A DNA stretch of 64,000 bases from Malaya genurostris (lineage: Eukaryota > Arthropoda > Insecta > Diptera > Culicidae), in NCBI RefSeq assembly GCF_030247185.1, contig NC_080570.1, forward strand, positions 78,177,840 through 78,241,839, written 5' to 3'. The first letter of the stretch is position 1. Each line of letters starts with the position of its first letter. Of this stretch, positions 1 through 9,529 are shown piece after piece. The notes under the pieces are model-generated. The model was not told where the DNA came from. It searched no databases and worked only from the letters and a program-made list of their open reading frames with translations. A program made the translations under genes and the position numbers.

Positions 1-224
1 ATTGAGCATGAAAAAGGTTTTTTCCAAGTGGGTGCCGCGATTGCTTTCGATGGAACAAAAACAGCAACGAGTCGATGATTCAGAAAGCAGTTTATCGAAA
101 GAAAAAAACGTTGGAACCATTGTATCACCCTAAAAGGTGATTATGTTGATGAATAAAAAAAAAATTTGCAAAAAAAATGTTGTTTCCATTGTTAGTCTCG
201 GGACTTATTGATCCATGTGTTAGT
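1..224 (+). pseudogene. Internally deleted mariner (DD34D) with its 3' terminus
   Basis: Frame 2 starts with a mariner linker-like segment containing KWVPRLL and EQKQQRVDDSE. A second frame then resumes with the typical mariner carboxyl end, KKRWNHCITL then GDYVDE, and stops at 154-156. The whole catalytic region (three Asp) between these pieces is missing, so this is an internal deletion derivative. About 40 bases after the stop is a mariner-like terminal repeat (CGGGACTTATTGATCCATG, about 199-217) next to a TA. The 5' part lies outside the window. It cannot encode a transposase but could be mobilised in trans. Confidence 0.75.
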
Positions 225-238
225 ATACTTTTATTAAT

Positions 239-410
239 GCCTCGTTTACACTTCTGCTCGGAGGGCTACCCTCTTAGGAAAAAATGTTCAACTGTGGTCC
301 AATGATCCAACGTATTAGACCAACAAAGGACCACCGTTGAACGTTTTTTTCCTAAGAGGGCAGTACACTGGCACCAGCATGCTGGCAGCCAGCAGAAGTG
401 TAAACGGGGC
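239..410. mobile_element. Foldback MITE with 20-bp terminal inverted repeats, itself carrying a second foldback
   Basis: Positions 239-258 and 391-410 are inverted repeats with one mismatch (core CGTTTACACTTCTGCT). The interior is occupied by another foldback element at 269-360. No coding capacity. The flanks (AAT and ATA) give no clear target duplication. Confidence 0.65.
269..360. mobile_element. Short foldback derivative of the CCC...GGG MITE family
   Basis: It starts CCCTCTTAGGAAAAAA and ends with the inverse. The arms contain GTTCAAC and GTGGTCC, followed by GATCCAACGTATT. The same blocks make up one end of the two full copies at 38953-39441 and 57201-57671, so this is an end-to-end inverted derivative of that family. 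Confidence 0.65.
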
Positions 411-780
411 ATAACGTCGATAAACATAGAAAAGCGTCCCAGAAATACCATGGTTACGCAACAATACCGAAAGAAAATAAACAAAACTTAGCCAATTTTT
501 CGTAAAAGATTTCTTGATATGATTGCTTCTAAAGTGAATTAAAACGTCTTACACTAATTAAATATTTGGCTAGTTGAGTATAATAAATTATTTCTACATT
601 CGAATACAAAGAACCGCGGAAAGTGCTGCGAGATTGTTCGATATCATGCATATTTGAACACGATTTGTTACTAATACGAAAACAAACAATAGTTCAACTA
701 ATCATTGAACTGCGACTGACGGTGATTCGAATTCATCGAGGTGTTCTAAATGAATGGTACATGAAAAATAATTGACTATT
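411..780. other. Anonymous AT-rich DNA
   Basis: I see no coding frame, inverted termini or similarity to other parts of the window. Confidence 0.4.
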
Positions 781-1590
781 CCATCAAAAAGAGGTACTTC
801 CGAAACCGGAATCTGGGAACCGGTATAATCGAAGTTGGTTTGAGAAAAGTGGGAACTGGGAACCATTTTTGAGTTTGTTTAAAATGGCAAACAATCTTCG
901 GTCATTCATCAACCATGACTACCGGTTGGAATAGTTTTGAGACAAGTTATTTTACTTTTTATTTCCGGTGCTTCCGGAATCGGGAACCGAAAACCAGCAT
1001 AGCCGGGATCATGTTGTTTGGTTGTCTATTGACAATGGCTGCCGATTGCAATAGTTTCAATGCCAATTTAGATTTTTTACGTGTTTTGACTCGCCGCTTC
1101 AAGTGACGGTATCCAATTTCGAACACACGTCAACCTATACTATAATTCCGAAACCGGAAGTCGGATCCGGATGAAATTTGGAAGTATTGTATGAGATCAT
1201 GCGACCTTTCATTTGAATATAAGTTTGTTGAAATCGGACACGCCATCTCTGAGAAAAGTGAGGAAGTAATTAAAAAAATATTTTTTTCACTAATCACACT
1301 GTAACTCCGGAACCGGAAGTCGGATCAAAATAAAACTTAGGAACTTTGTAAAGGACAATTGTACCTTTAATTTGAATTTAAGTTTGTGAAAATCGGATCA
1401 GCCGTCTCTGAGAAAAGTAAGTGCACTTATTTTCTTTTTTTGCACATATCACCTTGCAATTCCGTAATCGGAAGTCGAATTGGAATAAAATTCAAGAACT
1501 TTGTGTGAGGTTACAAGACCTTTCATTTAAATCTAAGTTCATGAACATCAGTTCAGGCATCTCCGAGAAAAGTGAGTACAAAAAAATGAT
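781..1590 (+). repeat. Rep-A repeat, partial, with internal sub-repeats
   Basis: Three successive blocks at about 1137-1262, 1300-1420 and 1450-1583 share the order: ACTCCGGAACCGGAAGTCGG-like motif, a short spacer, CCTTTCATTTGAAT, and CATCTCTGAGAAAAGTGAG. The same block order appears near 41.6-42.1, 53.6-54.4 and 33.8-35.3 kb. A (CA)n tract follows the last block here, as at 28.3, 35.3 and 42.1 kb, so the microsatellite appears to belong to the element. Function and class are unknown. Confidence 0.6.
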
Positions 1591-1592
1591 AG

Positions 1593-1742
<150 letters not shown>

Positions 1743-1924
1743 AGAGTTGGTTGGATTCTTCAATAGATTTTGATGCTCCGGTAACTAACAGGTCAGCTTA
1801 AAACTCTCGGCGATAAATATTTTGGCCCAATTCGAAGCGCTTGATTTGTTGATGAATTGGCCACATTTAACTTGATTCGAGAACATTACTTCGATATTGT
1901 ACGCTTAAAAATTAATTCATTTGT

Positions 1925-2620
1925 CGACGGGGCGAAACACTGCGCCTCCCACCACGAATATTGATAGACGGTGACGATATCGAGGTGGTTGGCGAGTTTG
2001 TGTATTTGGGCTCACTGGTGACCGCCGATAATGACACCAGCAGAGAAATTCAGAGACGTATTTTGGCAGGGAATCGTGCGTACTTTGGACTCAGAAAACC
2101 TTCGATCGAGAAAAGTACGCCACCGCTCGAAATTGACCATCTACAAAACGCTTATTAAGCCGGTTGTTTTCTATGGCCACGAGACCTTGACTATGTTGGC
2201 AGAGGACCAAGGCGCCCTCAGTGTTTTCGAAAGAAAAGTACTGAGGACCATCTATGGCGGAGTGCAGATGGAAGACGGAACGTGGAGACGGCGTATGAAT
2301 CACAAATTGCAACAGCTGCTAGTAGAACCACCCATCGTACGGACAACTAAAATCGGACGTCTACGATCAGCTGAGCATGTCATAAGGATGTCGGACGACA
2401 TTCCAGTGAAAATGGTTCTTGAATCTAATCCCACTGGTACAAGAAGAAGAGGAGCGCAGCGAGCAAGGTGGATCGCTCAAGTAGAGGGTGATCTCAGAAG
2501 CATCCGTGCCTGAGTGGCTGGCGACGAACAGCCATGGACCGAGTTATGTGGAGACGTTTGCTTGATACAGCAAAGGACACCCCAGGACTATAGCTGTTAG
2601 GTAAGGTAAGGTAAGGTAAG
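1925..2620 (+). pseudogene. 3' end of a non-LTR retrotransposon (RTE/CR1-like) reverse transcriptase ORF
   Basis: From 1931 the frame reads GETLRLPPRILIDGDDIEVV, then EFVYLGSLVTADNDTSREIQ. This is the post-catalytic 'thumb and connection' part of an insect LINE reverse transcriptase. Near 2090-2105 the frame shifts and continues through KLTIYKTLIKPVVFYGHE, FERKVLRTIYGGVQ and RRRGAQRARW to a stop at about 2511. The 3' end carries a GTAAG/GGTAA-type tandem tail (TAAGGTAAGGTAAGG, 2600-2620), typical of RTE-like elements with short repeat tails. The catalytic YADD region is absent, so this is a dead 5'-truncated copy. A related copy lies at 58340-59240. Confidence 0.8.
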
Positions 2621-3375
2621 GTGGTCGACGGGGTCGTGTGCACACTGGACTCTTCATTTACATGCGATACGGTGACTTGCAAATGGATTCAGTTCAATAT
2701 TGCGTTATGAATATGATCATAGATACATCTTTTTCCTTAAATATGCCAAAAACACAATTAAATGTGTTTTAGCATTACCTAATAACTACTATTATTGATC
2801 CAAATAATAATCATGTAATCTAACTTAATGATTAGAAACTGACATGGTCCGATCAAGTAAAATCCAAACTAAGTGTAACAAGAACAATAAATCGTTATGC
2901 AGTACCAATTTGATCAAGTTGTTATTCCACCATATAACATATCAAAGATAAACTCAAGATAAGGTGATCTGCAATTTTACATGTATCATTTGAATAGGAC
3001 CCCTCGAGAAACTCGCTCCAGTTCAATTATCATTTGCATCAAAACAACGTGCGTTTAATCGCTTCATGCGTTGTAACTATGACAATATTCTTTCATGTCA
3101 CTAGTTTTTCGTTGGAGTTGTTAGTAGAATATTGTCACTAATAGTACTGTTGTTGTACCGTTTAATTCTACTATGTGACGTCATTACACTCTCACAAAGT
3201 CACTATTTTCACAAAAGTGTATCAAACGTTATACTACGCGAGTAAAGTCTAACATAAAAATGAGAACGAAATGAAATCTGATTATGATAGCAACATCAGA
3301 TTGAAATCCTAATGTGATATCGACTAATCAAATTTTCAATTGATATCACATTATGTTATCACTTTGTTATTCGCT
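2621..3375. other. Anonymous AT-rich DNA
   Basis: No coding signal. A small hairpin is present at about 3310-3355 (TAATGTGATATC with its inverse); nothing else is recognisable. Confidence 0.4.
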
Positions 3376-4210
3376 TTAAAAAAAACCCTTCTTAATACAC
3401 CTAGTGGTGTGATAATGCCTTTCTCTTTCTTCAGAACAGTCTCATAAAAACATTTTTTATCTTTTTATTAAATAATTTGTGACACTAATTTGGGCTCATT
3501 TTTGGCACCAATTGATTCAGATTGAATCGAGTAGTTCACAAAAGCATTCTTCAGTGTTTATATAACATAGTAGGCATCATTTTTAGAATCAAGCGCTTGA
3601 CATTTGCGTTGCCTTAGTCCACTTAGTGGAATTTTCATAGATCTTGAAAAATCACCATAGGGGGGAGTACATGAAATTTCCGAAATCGAAAAAAAAATTT
3701 TGATGCCAAAAGTCATAGAATTGCATGAAACGTCGAGATTTAGTATCATCTCAAAAAAACAAAGTCGATATTTTCAAAAACAATTTTTTTTGGGATAACA
3801 CTAAATCTCGACGTTTCGATTACGGAAATTTCATGTACTCCCCGCTATAGTGCTTTTTCAATATCGAAAATTTTCAACATTTAACCGTTGGGCAGTACCC
3901 CTTACCCATGTCCGATTTAGCTCAAATTTTGCATGAGGACTTTTTTCGAGGTGCTTAAACTTTTGAACAATAGCGCTTTACGAAATTAGAGGTGATCCCA
4001 AAACATTGGCACCCTTATATACATTAGAGCGGTAAAAAACAACGTGTTTTGCCGGTTACGTCAATTATACCATTATATCTCCAGAACCAAAAGTCACATT
4101 CATTGGATCTCTAAACTTGATCAATAACTCGACAGTAGCTTTCAAATAAACATAAGTTTGTTAAAAGCGTTTCCGCCATCTCTGAGGAAATTGAGCGCGT
4201 AAAAATACAA
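3376..4210. repeat. Rep-B foldback repeat copy 1, headed by a Rep-A-type terminus
   Basis: 3390-3425 has the CACCTAGTGGTGTGATAATG terminus. From 3613 a nested palindrome begins: GGGGAGTACATGAAATTTCC (about 3662-3681) recurs inverted near 3823-3842. Inside it TGAAACGTCGAGATTTAGT recurs inverted. The tail contains the conserved CCCTTACCCATGTCCGATTT, AACAACGTGTTTTG and CCATCTCTGAG blocks seen again at 8.3, 11.9, 29.0 and 29.5 kb. Non-coding. Confidence 0.65.
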
Positions 4211-4214
4211 ATAG

Positions 4215-5510
4215 CCTATGAAATACGCGGTTGAAGATCGAGGAATTGGCCTAAATAATTTTCTTTGGGAAGTAAATGACTGGACAAAATCAAAACACAT
4301 TTCAGAGCCAGCATTGATGCGCTCTTTCGGAAATTTTTTAACCGGAATTGCCAAATTATGGTTCACAAGCAATAAGCACAGATTTTCATCGTATTCTGAA
4401 CTTATTTATAATATAAATGCTACATTCCGCCACCCAGATATGGACCACTACGTATTGTTGGAAATATTTCAATTTTATTTGGATATGGAGCATAGATTAA
4501 AAAATCTAACAAGACCGGCCACAGAAATGGAAATTTTTCGAGCGGTACGGCGAAATCTTCGCGCCGAGTATAAGCTGGCGCTGATCGGTCGGAAATTTAC
4601 AAATCTATTTTCGCTACAAGTTGCTGGTCAAGAGAACTTATCTTTTTTTCAAACCTCCACAGCAGGCCCAATCCAATATGATTGAGAGTTCAGAAAGGCA
4701 ATCAGCACAAAATAACAATAATAGTTTTTGAGGAAGAGGCCAGTGGATCAACCGCGTAATTGTAATTCTAACTCATCATCATCAGTCATCAGAAAGGATC
4801 AGACATACAGAAAAGCTTTAACGAAGGGGAAGGGGAGTCGTCTCATAATCCACGAAATAAAACTAATGAAAACGGTACAGAGCCGCAAGTACGCAATCAC
4901 GTGCCACTGAATGATAAATTTATTAGTTTCAATTGTCGCAGTCAAAAACACTTGACCGCGCAATGTAATCAGCCATATAAACTTCATTACCAAATTTCTG
5001 GCTTCCTCGGATTTCCTACTTACAAATGCCCATTCTGTTGAAAAAACGAGCCGCGCCTGAAGGAGAACGCCCCTTCAAAGTAGGCTCATCTCAAGACGCT
5101 CACGAGATTTCAACAACCATCGTTTCTAATTTGCCTGCAATAGGTTATTCTTCAATGTAGAGGAAAATATCAGTGATTCATCACCAGATCTGATAGAGCT
5201 TAGCACCGAAAAATTCGCGGAAATAGAAAGGCTGAGATCTCTAATCAAACCAGCGGTCCCAAGCCAACTCGAAGTTACCTCTCTGATTCAACACAAAATA
5301 GAGCTGAAACCAGAATTTATAGACGCCCCATTCAAATTTCTCCGTTTCATTTTTCAGTCAAAATCCAGAAGGGCTTAAATGAAGAATTAGATCGATTACT
5401 TACTCTAGGTATTATCAAGAAGTCACATTCGGATTGCGCGTTGAATGCAGCACCAATCAAAAAACCTAACGGAAGCATTTAGTACTCATCGAGCCCCCTT
5501 CAGAACTCAG
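4215..5510 (+). pseudogene. Ty3/gypsy-like gag-pol remnant
   Basis: The frame from about 4218 reads as a retrotransposon gag: DRGIGLNNFLWEV, then GIAKLWFTSNKHRFSSYSEL, then an RRNLRAEYKLAL block, stopping at 4683-4685. Further stops and shifts follow. A damaged zinc-knuckle region (FNCRSQKHLTAQC, first Cys replaced by Ser, then YKCPFC) lies at about 4920-5040. Near 5370-5480 the start of reverse transcriptase appears (LDRLLTLGIIKKSHSDC, then IKKPNGSI followed by a stop). Protease and most of RT are unrecognisable. No LTRs are seen. Heavily decayed and non-functional. Confidence 0.75.
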
Positions 5511-5626
5511 GAAAAATTTAGGAAAATGATCCCTTCTTTCTCGCAGATAATACCCTCAGCTTCGTTGGCTCTCTATGTATTAGAGAGCGATAGGTTAGCT
5601 ATAAGGTAAATACTCCCTAGGTGATG
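5511..5626. other. Short unassigned spacer
   Basis: Sequence between the gypsy remnant and the LINE target duplication. It contains a small hairpin around CTCTCTATGTATTAGAGAG (about 5571-5589) and no coding signal. Confidence 0.35.
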
Positions 5627-5660
5627 TTTAGTGGTCTTCTCAATGAGAGGAAAGAAGAAA

Positions 5661-7050
5661 AAGTGGTTCAGTTCGGTTTTACATCTCCTCCAAGTCAGTC
5701 GATAAAACAAAACCGCTTACGTTGGAAACAGAAGAAACCAAGTACAGTAGTGTGTAGTGAACAATACAGGGTCCGGCACTCGAAGTGTAACCAATTAAAA
5801 AGGCCATAAATTCAGTTTGGAAAATTACTTTTACTTAATTCAAAGTACAAAATGTGTAAAAATAATACAAAATTCAGAATCAATTCACTTTTGCTCGATA
5901 TGACCACCTTTTGCCTTGACTTGATGACTTGAGAGAGCGAAGGAGTTGCTTCGTTTGGCCGAATGTGACTTGCAGGTATTTTGGCCCACTCGCGGACAAT
6001 AACTTTTTTCAGCGCCTCGAGACTGGTGTATCTTTTAGTTCGGACTTTGCTCTCCAAAATGGCCCAAAGAGAATAATCCATTGGATTCGCATCTGGTGAA
6101 TTCGAGAGCCATTGTGTGGACGTGATGAAGTTCGGAACGTTGTTTTTCAGCCATTCTTGGTTCACTCGAGCTTTGTGAGACGGTGCCGAGTCCTGCTGAA
6201 ACGTCCATGGTCTGCCACCGAAATGTTTGTCTGCCCACGGCTTCAAAGCAACCTCCAGAATACTTTCCCGATAATATGTCGCATTTACCTTGACGCCAGG
6301 CTCGATGAAAACGATTGGAGAGCGCCCATCTGCGGTACAGCGGCCAAACCATTATCTGTTGCGGGTGCTGCCTCCTGGTGGCCAATCGATGACTCAAATT
6401 CTCGTATGAACGGTCGGTCAAGTAAACCCTATCGTTTTGAGAGCTTACGAATTGCTCAATTTGAAAAATTTTCTCGTCAGAAAATACAATGTTCGGAAAT
6501 TGACCGCTTTCGGCCAAACGAAGCAACTCCTTCGCTCTCTCAAGTCTACGCATACACTTGAAGAAGCCTATACCTTCTTATGTGATTTTTGGTCAAGATA
6601 CAAGAATTCCGTGCAAATCACTTGTTACCTATGACCACATGTCAGTATTGTCAAAAAGCTGTTCACTACGGTAAGCCATGTGATAAACTGGACAAGGAGA
6701 CAACTACACCAAAGGACAACAGTGCTTCTGTCACACCAACCTAAAGCAATCCCAGTACACCTGTGACAGTCACCAACAACAGTGAAGCATCCACTTCAAC
6801 GAAACCATCCAACGTATCCCCTATAGAACAAAGTGCATTAACTGCAGTGAACAACTTACCATCCAACCAACCAGCAACTGCAAACAATGTACAACAAGGC
6901 TCATCGCCAGCAACTAGCAATGAAACCAACAACAATACCATCGATGTGGCAATGGATGACGAGACGAACCACGAACGAAGTGCCCCTCAATCCTCGCAGG
7001 AGGGAAATGGAAGCTCCTCTCCCCCTAGAAAAAGGGTGACAACGTGATCC
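5661..7050 (+). pseudogene. LINE ORF1 (nucleic-acid-binding) protein, split and frameshifted
   Basis: The left part reads GSVRFYISSKSVDKTKPL up to a stop just before the inserted transposon. The right part resumes at about 6556 with KPIPSYVIFGQDTRIPCKSL, then shifts frame into a CX2CX4HX4C zinc knuckle (TCQYCQKAVHYGKPC, about 6637-6682). After an in-frame stop near 6743, a Ser/Thr/Asn-rich tail continues to TGA at 7046-7048. The protein would bind LINE RNA in the ribonucleoprotein. The family resemblance is to ORF1 of jockey/R1-type insect LINEs; the exact clade is not resolved. Non-functional here. Confidence 0.65.
5769..6546 (-). pseudogene. maT-like (DD37D) mariner transposase, copy A
   Basis: On the minus strand the protein reads RLERAKELLRLAESGQF, then IVFSDEKIFQIEQFV and SSQNDRVYLTDRSYENL (first frame, ending near 6235). 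It continues in another frame as GGRPWTFQQDSAPSHKARVN and SPDANPMDYSLW. The three catalytic Asp positions (FSDEK, QQDSA, NPMDY) are all present here, with 37 residues between the second and third, as in the ITm DD37D (maT) group. A frameshift between Asp1 and Asp2 kills the protein. The end at 5769 has the terminal CAGGGTCCGGCACTCGAAG next to TA. The other end stops at 6546 directly against another TA, without a terminal repeat. The amino-terminal DNA-binding domain is missing. Confidence 0.8.
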
Positions 7051-7191
7051 AACTCAAAAAAAAATTATTTAAATAATCGGCTCAATCGGCCACGTAAAGC
7101 TTGTACGCAAATAGGCCTGAATAAAAAAATATCTTTTAAATAAAAAAGAAAAAGTGGTTTAGTGGTCTTCTCAATGAGAGGAAAAAAGAAA

Positions 7192-7422
7192 CCGTTTAAG
7201 AATTTCTCGAGTGATCATGTGAATTGCGAGTGTAGAGTTGTTATTTCATCGATTTTCGAGTGATGGACTAAACGTCGGGATGTGCACAAGTAATGATCCA
7301 CCAGTGGAAAATTTTCTTCCTTAAACCGACGTTAATGAAGCATGTTGACAGACCTGGAACAGTTAGATGGGCGAAGATAAATAATCACCTGAATTCAACC
7401 TATAACGCCTGCTCGTAGTTCT
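7192..7422. other. Unassigned sequence left of the tandem duplication
   Basis: No coding frame or repeat match recognised. It ends where homology between the two duplicated units begins (7423). Confidence 0.35.
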
Positions 7423-7689
7423 AGAGCTGAGGTACCCCGAAGATTCAAATCTAACCGATGATTAATTCAATCAACTCACCGTAATGGCGTGCTAGATCAC
7501 GGGGGTCACTCACCCCCATGCGCGTATCAGATTTGAACCTTCTGCTAACTAATTAAACCGTGTTACTTTGTAACAGGTATTAAATTTCATTGTTTTTTCT
7601 TGTTTGTCGCAACAATTTGTACGTGCCGAATAGTCAGAATAGACATTGCACAATTAGTGTAAAATAAGTGCGTTGTAAGTAGCAACGAC

Positions 7690-7786
7690 TTTACGTCTTC
7701 TTAGCGGATTATGTTGATCCGTGAGGTGGCATTAGTAGATCAACATAATCTGCTAATGCACTGATGAGCTGAATGCAAAACGTAAA
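7690..7786 (+). ncRNA. Type III hammerhead ribozyme alpha-1 (core mutated)
   Basis: Stem III is UUUACGU (7690-7696) with ACGUAAA (7780-7786), 7 bp perfect. The cleavage triplet GUC ends at 7697. Stem I is a long hairpin, 7698-7719 with 7738-7760. CUGAUGA lies at 7761-7767. Stem II is GC/GC with a UGAAU loop. The GAA of the core has become AAA (7777-7779), which should abolish cleavage. The order matches type III hammerheads such as that of the sTRSV satellite RNA. The structure is seen in the sequence; inactivity is inferred. Confidence 0.75.
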
Positions 7787-7965
7787 TAATTCAATTTAGT
7801 CATGTGCACTTTAGCACAAACTGGAACCCAAGAGGTTCCAAACCCCCAAATGACTACTATCTGTTGGCGGCCAGCATTGCCGTCAATTGGTTTCGTTACT
7901 TTCGGCACGTCAGAATAGACATTGCACAATTAGTGTAAAATAAGTGCGTTGTAAGTAGCAACGAC

Positions 7966-8062
7966 TTTACGTCTGCTTAGCGGATTATGTTGATCCGCGA
8001 GGTGGCATTAGTAGATCAACATAATCTGCTAATGCACTGATGAGCTGAATGCGAAACGAAAA
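7966..8062 (+). ncRNA. Type III hammerhead ribozyme alpha-2 (intact core)
   Basis: Stem III is UUUACGU (7966-7972) with ACGAAAA (8056-8062), 6 of 7 paired. Cleavage is predicted after C7973 (GUC). Stem I is 7974-7995 with 8014-8036, about 22 bp with one G-U wobble and one bulged A. CUGAUGA is at 8037-8043, stem II GC/GC with a UGAAU loop at 8044-8052, and GAA at 8053-8055. All invariant core nucleotides of the hammerhead are present. The predicted site is 276 nt downstream of the alpha-1 site, so one monomer would be about 276 nt. Confidence 0.8.
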
Positions 8063-8132
8063 TAATTCAATTTAGTCATGTGCACTTTAGCACAAACTGG
8101 AACCCAAGAGGTTACAAACCCCTAAATGACTA

Positions 8133-8710
8133 AAAAAATTGTTTGATGTCAAATGTCTTAGAATTGCATGAAACGTCGAGATTTAGTGTCATCTCGGAAA
8201 AAATTTTTTTTTCGATAAATCGACTTTCTGGGACAATCTCAAGTCCCAGAAAGTCGATTTTTTCAATTTTTTTTTAGATGACACTAAATCTCATGTACTC
8301 CTATGGTAATTTTTCAAGAGCGAACATTTTCAAACTTTAACCGTCGGGTAGCACCCCTTACCTATGTCCGATTTAGCTCAAATTTTGCATGGGGACTTTT
8401 TTCGAGGTGCATGAACTTTTGAACAATAGCTTAACTTTTGAACAATAGCTTAACAAAATTAGAGGTGATCCCAAAATATTGGCACCCTTACATTAGAGCG
8501 ATAAAAAACAACGTGTTTTGTCGGTTACGTCACTTATACCATTAGATCTCCGGAACCAAAAGCCACAACCATTTGATATTCGAACTTGATCAATGGCCTA
8601 ACAATAGCATTCAAACGGGCCTAGACTTGTTAAAATCGGTTAAGCCATCTCCGAGAAACAAGCGCTCAGGCCCGGGACTTTTCAGTCCATGTGTTATTAC
8701 TGAGTTCACT
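8133..8710. repeat. Rep-B foldback repeat (unit 1) ending in a mariner-like terminus
   Basis: It carries the Rep-B blocks (GAAACGTCGAGATTTAGTGT, AAAGTCGATTTTT hairpin, CCTATGTCCGATTTAGCTC, AACAACGTGTTTTG). It ends CCCGGGACTTTTCAGTCCATG TGTTA at about 8682-8706, which resembles a mariner terminal repeat (compare 199-224). The left side is truncated by the hammerhead repeat. Confidence 0.6.
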
Positions 8711-9005
8711 GGTTCCTGATTCAAGATTTCTCGATCAAAATATATGAGATCTGTTTTTGATTCGATTTACTGTTTATAAAAATAATAAGATTGTACGTTC
8801 TCTTTCTCGAAAATTATCATTATAAAATTGAATCGTTTTATTAGTTTAGGTTTATGTCTTGAGGTTGTTCGTATCTAAAATTGATCTTAGAGTTAGAGGA
8901 TATATTTCAAAAACTTTAATCAATTATTATGAAAAAAGACGGGTGTGTAATGTCAGATATAACTGGATGTCACGAATACGAATAAAACTGACACTCTCTC
9001 TATTT

Positions 9006-9091
9006 CTTCGCGTTTCACCTTCGGCTCGTCAGTGCTTAAAGCAGTTCAAACTGAACTGCCATTTTGTGCCTAGCAGTTCAACTTAAACTTA
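9006..9091 (-). ncRNA. Inverted half of a beta hammerhead ribozyme
   Basis: Read on the minus strand it contains CUGACGA (9026-9032), GCC-GAA-GGU (9017-9025), GAA (9014-9016) and ACGCGAAG (9006-9013), preceded by GCAGUUCAGUUUGAACUGC. The 5' strand of stem III and the GUC site are missing, so it cannot cleave itself. It forms a long inverted repeat with the intact ribozyme at 9530-9630. Confidence 0.65.
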
Positions 9092-9095
9092 TGGC

Positions 9096-9362
9096 GTTTT
9101 CGTTTTTAATTTGCACTACACCGGTGCAGTGCTACACTGAGGCATGAATAAACGAACAAAAATGACGAAAACAAACAGTAACCATTGACTACAATAAACG
9201 ATTCCATTGCACAGAGCTACACCAAACTTTTGATGAGTGCTACACCAGTGGTATCGGTGCAGAAAAAGTGTAGCTCTGGTGTAGTGCAATTGGTAAAAAC
9301 GAACGGTTTCAGTGCAGCTTTCGCTACACCAGTGTAGTGCAATTTAAAAACGAAAACGACAT
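9096..9362. mobile_element. Foldback MITE with about 30-bp inverted termini
   Basis: The left end reads CGTTTTCGTTTTTAATTTGC then ACTACACCGGTG. The right end is the inverse (CACCAGTGTAGTGC then AATTTAAAAACGAAAACG). Internal repeats of GTGCTACACCAGTGG and TGGTGTAGTGCAATTGGTA give further self-complementarity. It sits inside hammerhead element beta and is missing from unit 2. Confidence 0.7.
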
Positions 9363-9529
9363 TAAAGAAATAGAAACAAAATGTGTGCTTTTCGCACAAA
9401 CCAACAAAACCCCTAAATGTTCACATTCTACGACGGCCAGTAATAAGTCGTCACTCGTTTACGCCTGAGACATCAGAAATAATATAGCACTTGTGCAATA
9501 TTATTTGAGGGTTGCATAAGTAGTGCAAA

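Larger units (their letters stand above)
5627..7191 (+). mobile_element. ORF1-only LINE insertion with 35-bp target site duplication
   Basis: A 35-bp block (GTTTAGTGGTCTTCTCAATG and continuing) occurs at about 5627-5660 and again at about 7157-7191 with one difference, bracketing the insertion. Inside are a 5'-truncated ORF1 and an A-rich 3' end (AATAAAAAAATATC then AAATAAAAAAG). ORF1 is followed directly by about 100 bases of 3' sequence and the A tail. No ORF2 (endonuclease/RT) is present between the duplications. A maT-like element (5769-6546) is inserted in it. Confidence 0.65.
7615..8132 (+). mobile_element. Hammerhead-bearing dimeric repeat, subfamily alpha (unit 1)
   Basis: Two about 276-nt monomers (from about 7632 and about 7910) share GTCAGAATAGACATTGCAC through AACCC(C)CTAAATGACT. 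Each contains a strong hairpin (TTAGCGGATTATGTTGATC with its inverse) in a hammerhead context, and a GTGCACTTTAGCAC hairpin. A 60-bp linker (GGCGGCCAGCATTGCCGTC) joins them. A homologous linker (GACGGCCAGTAATAAGTCG) is found in the beta element, so the dimer layout is inherited by both subfamilies. Non-coding. The left boundary is approximate. Confidence 0.7.

Noticed and set aside
3725..3745. GAAACGTCGAG in Rep-B as a hammerhead core
   Set aside because: No CUGANGA precedes it at stem II distance in any copy.
7615..8132. CRISPR-like or satellite array
   Set aside because: Only two monomers with a distinct linker. The organism is an insect, and the hammerhead structure explains the repetition.
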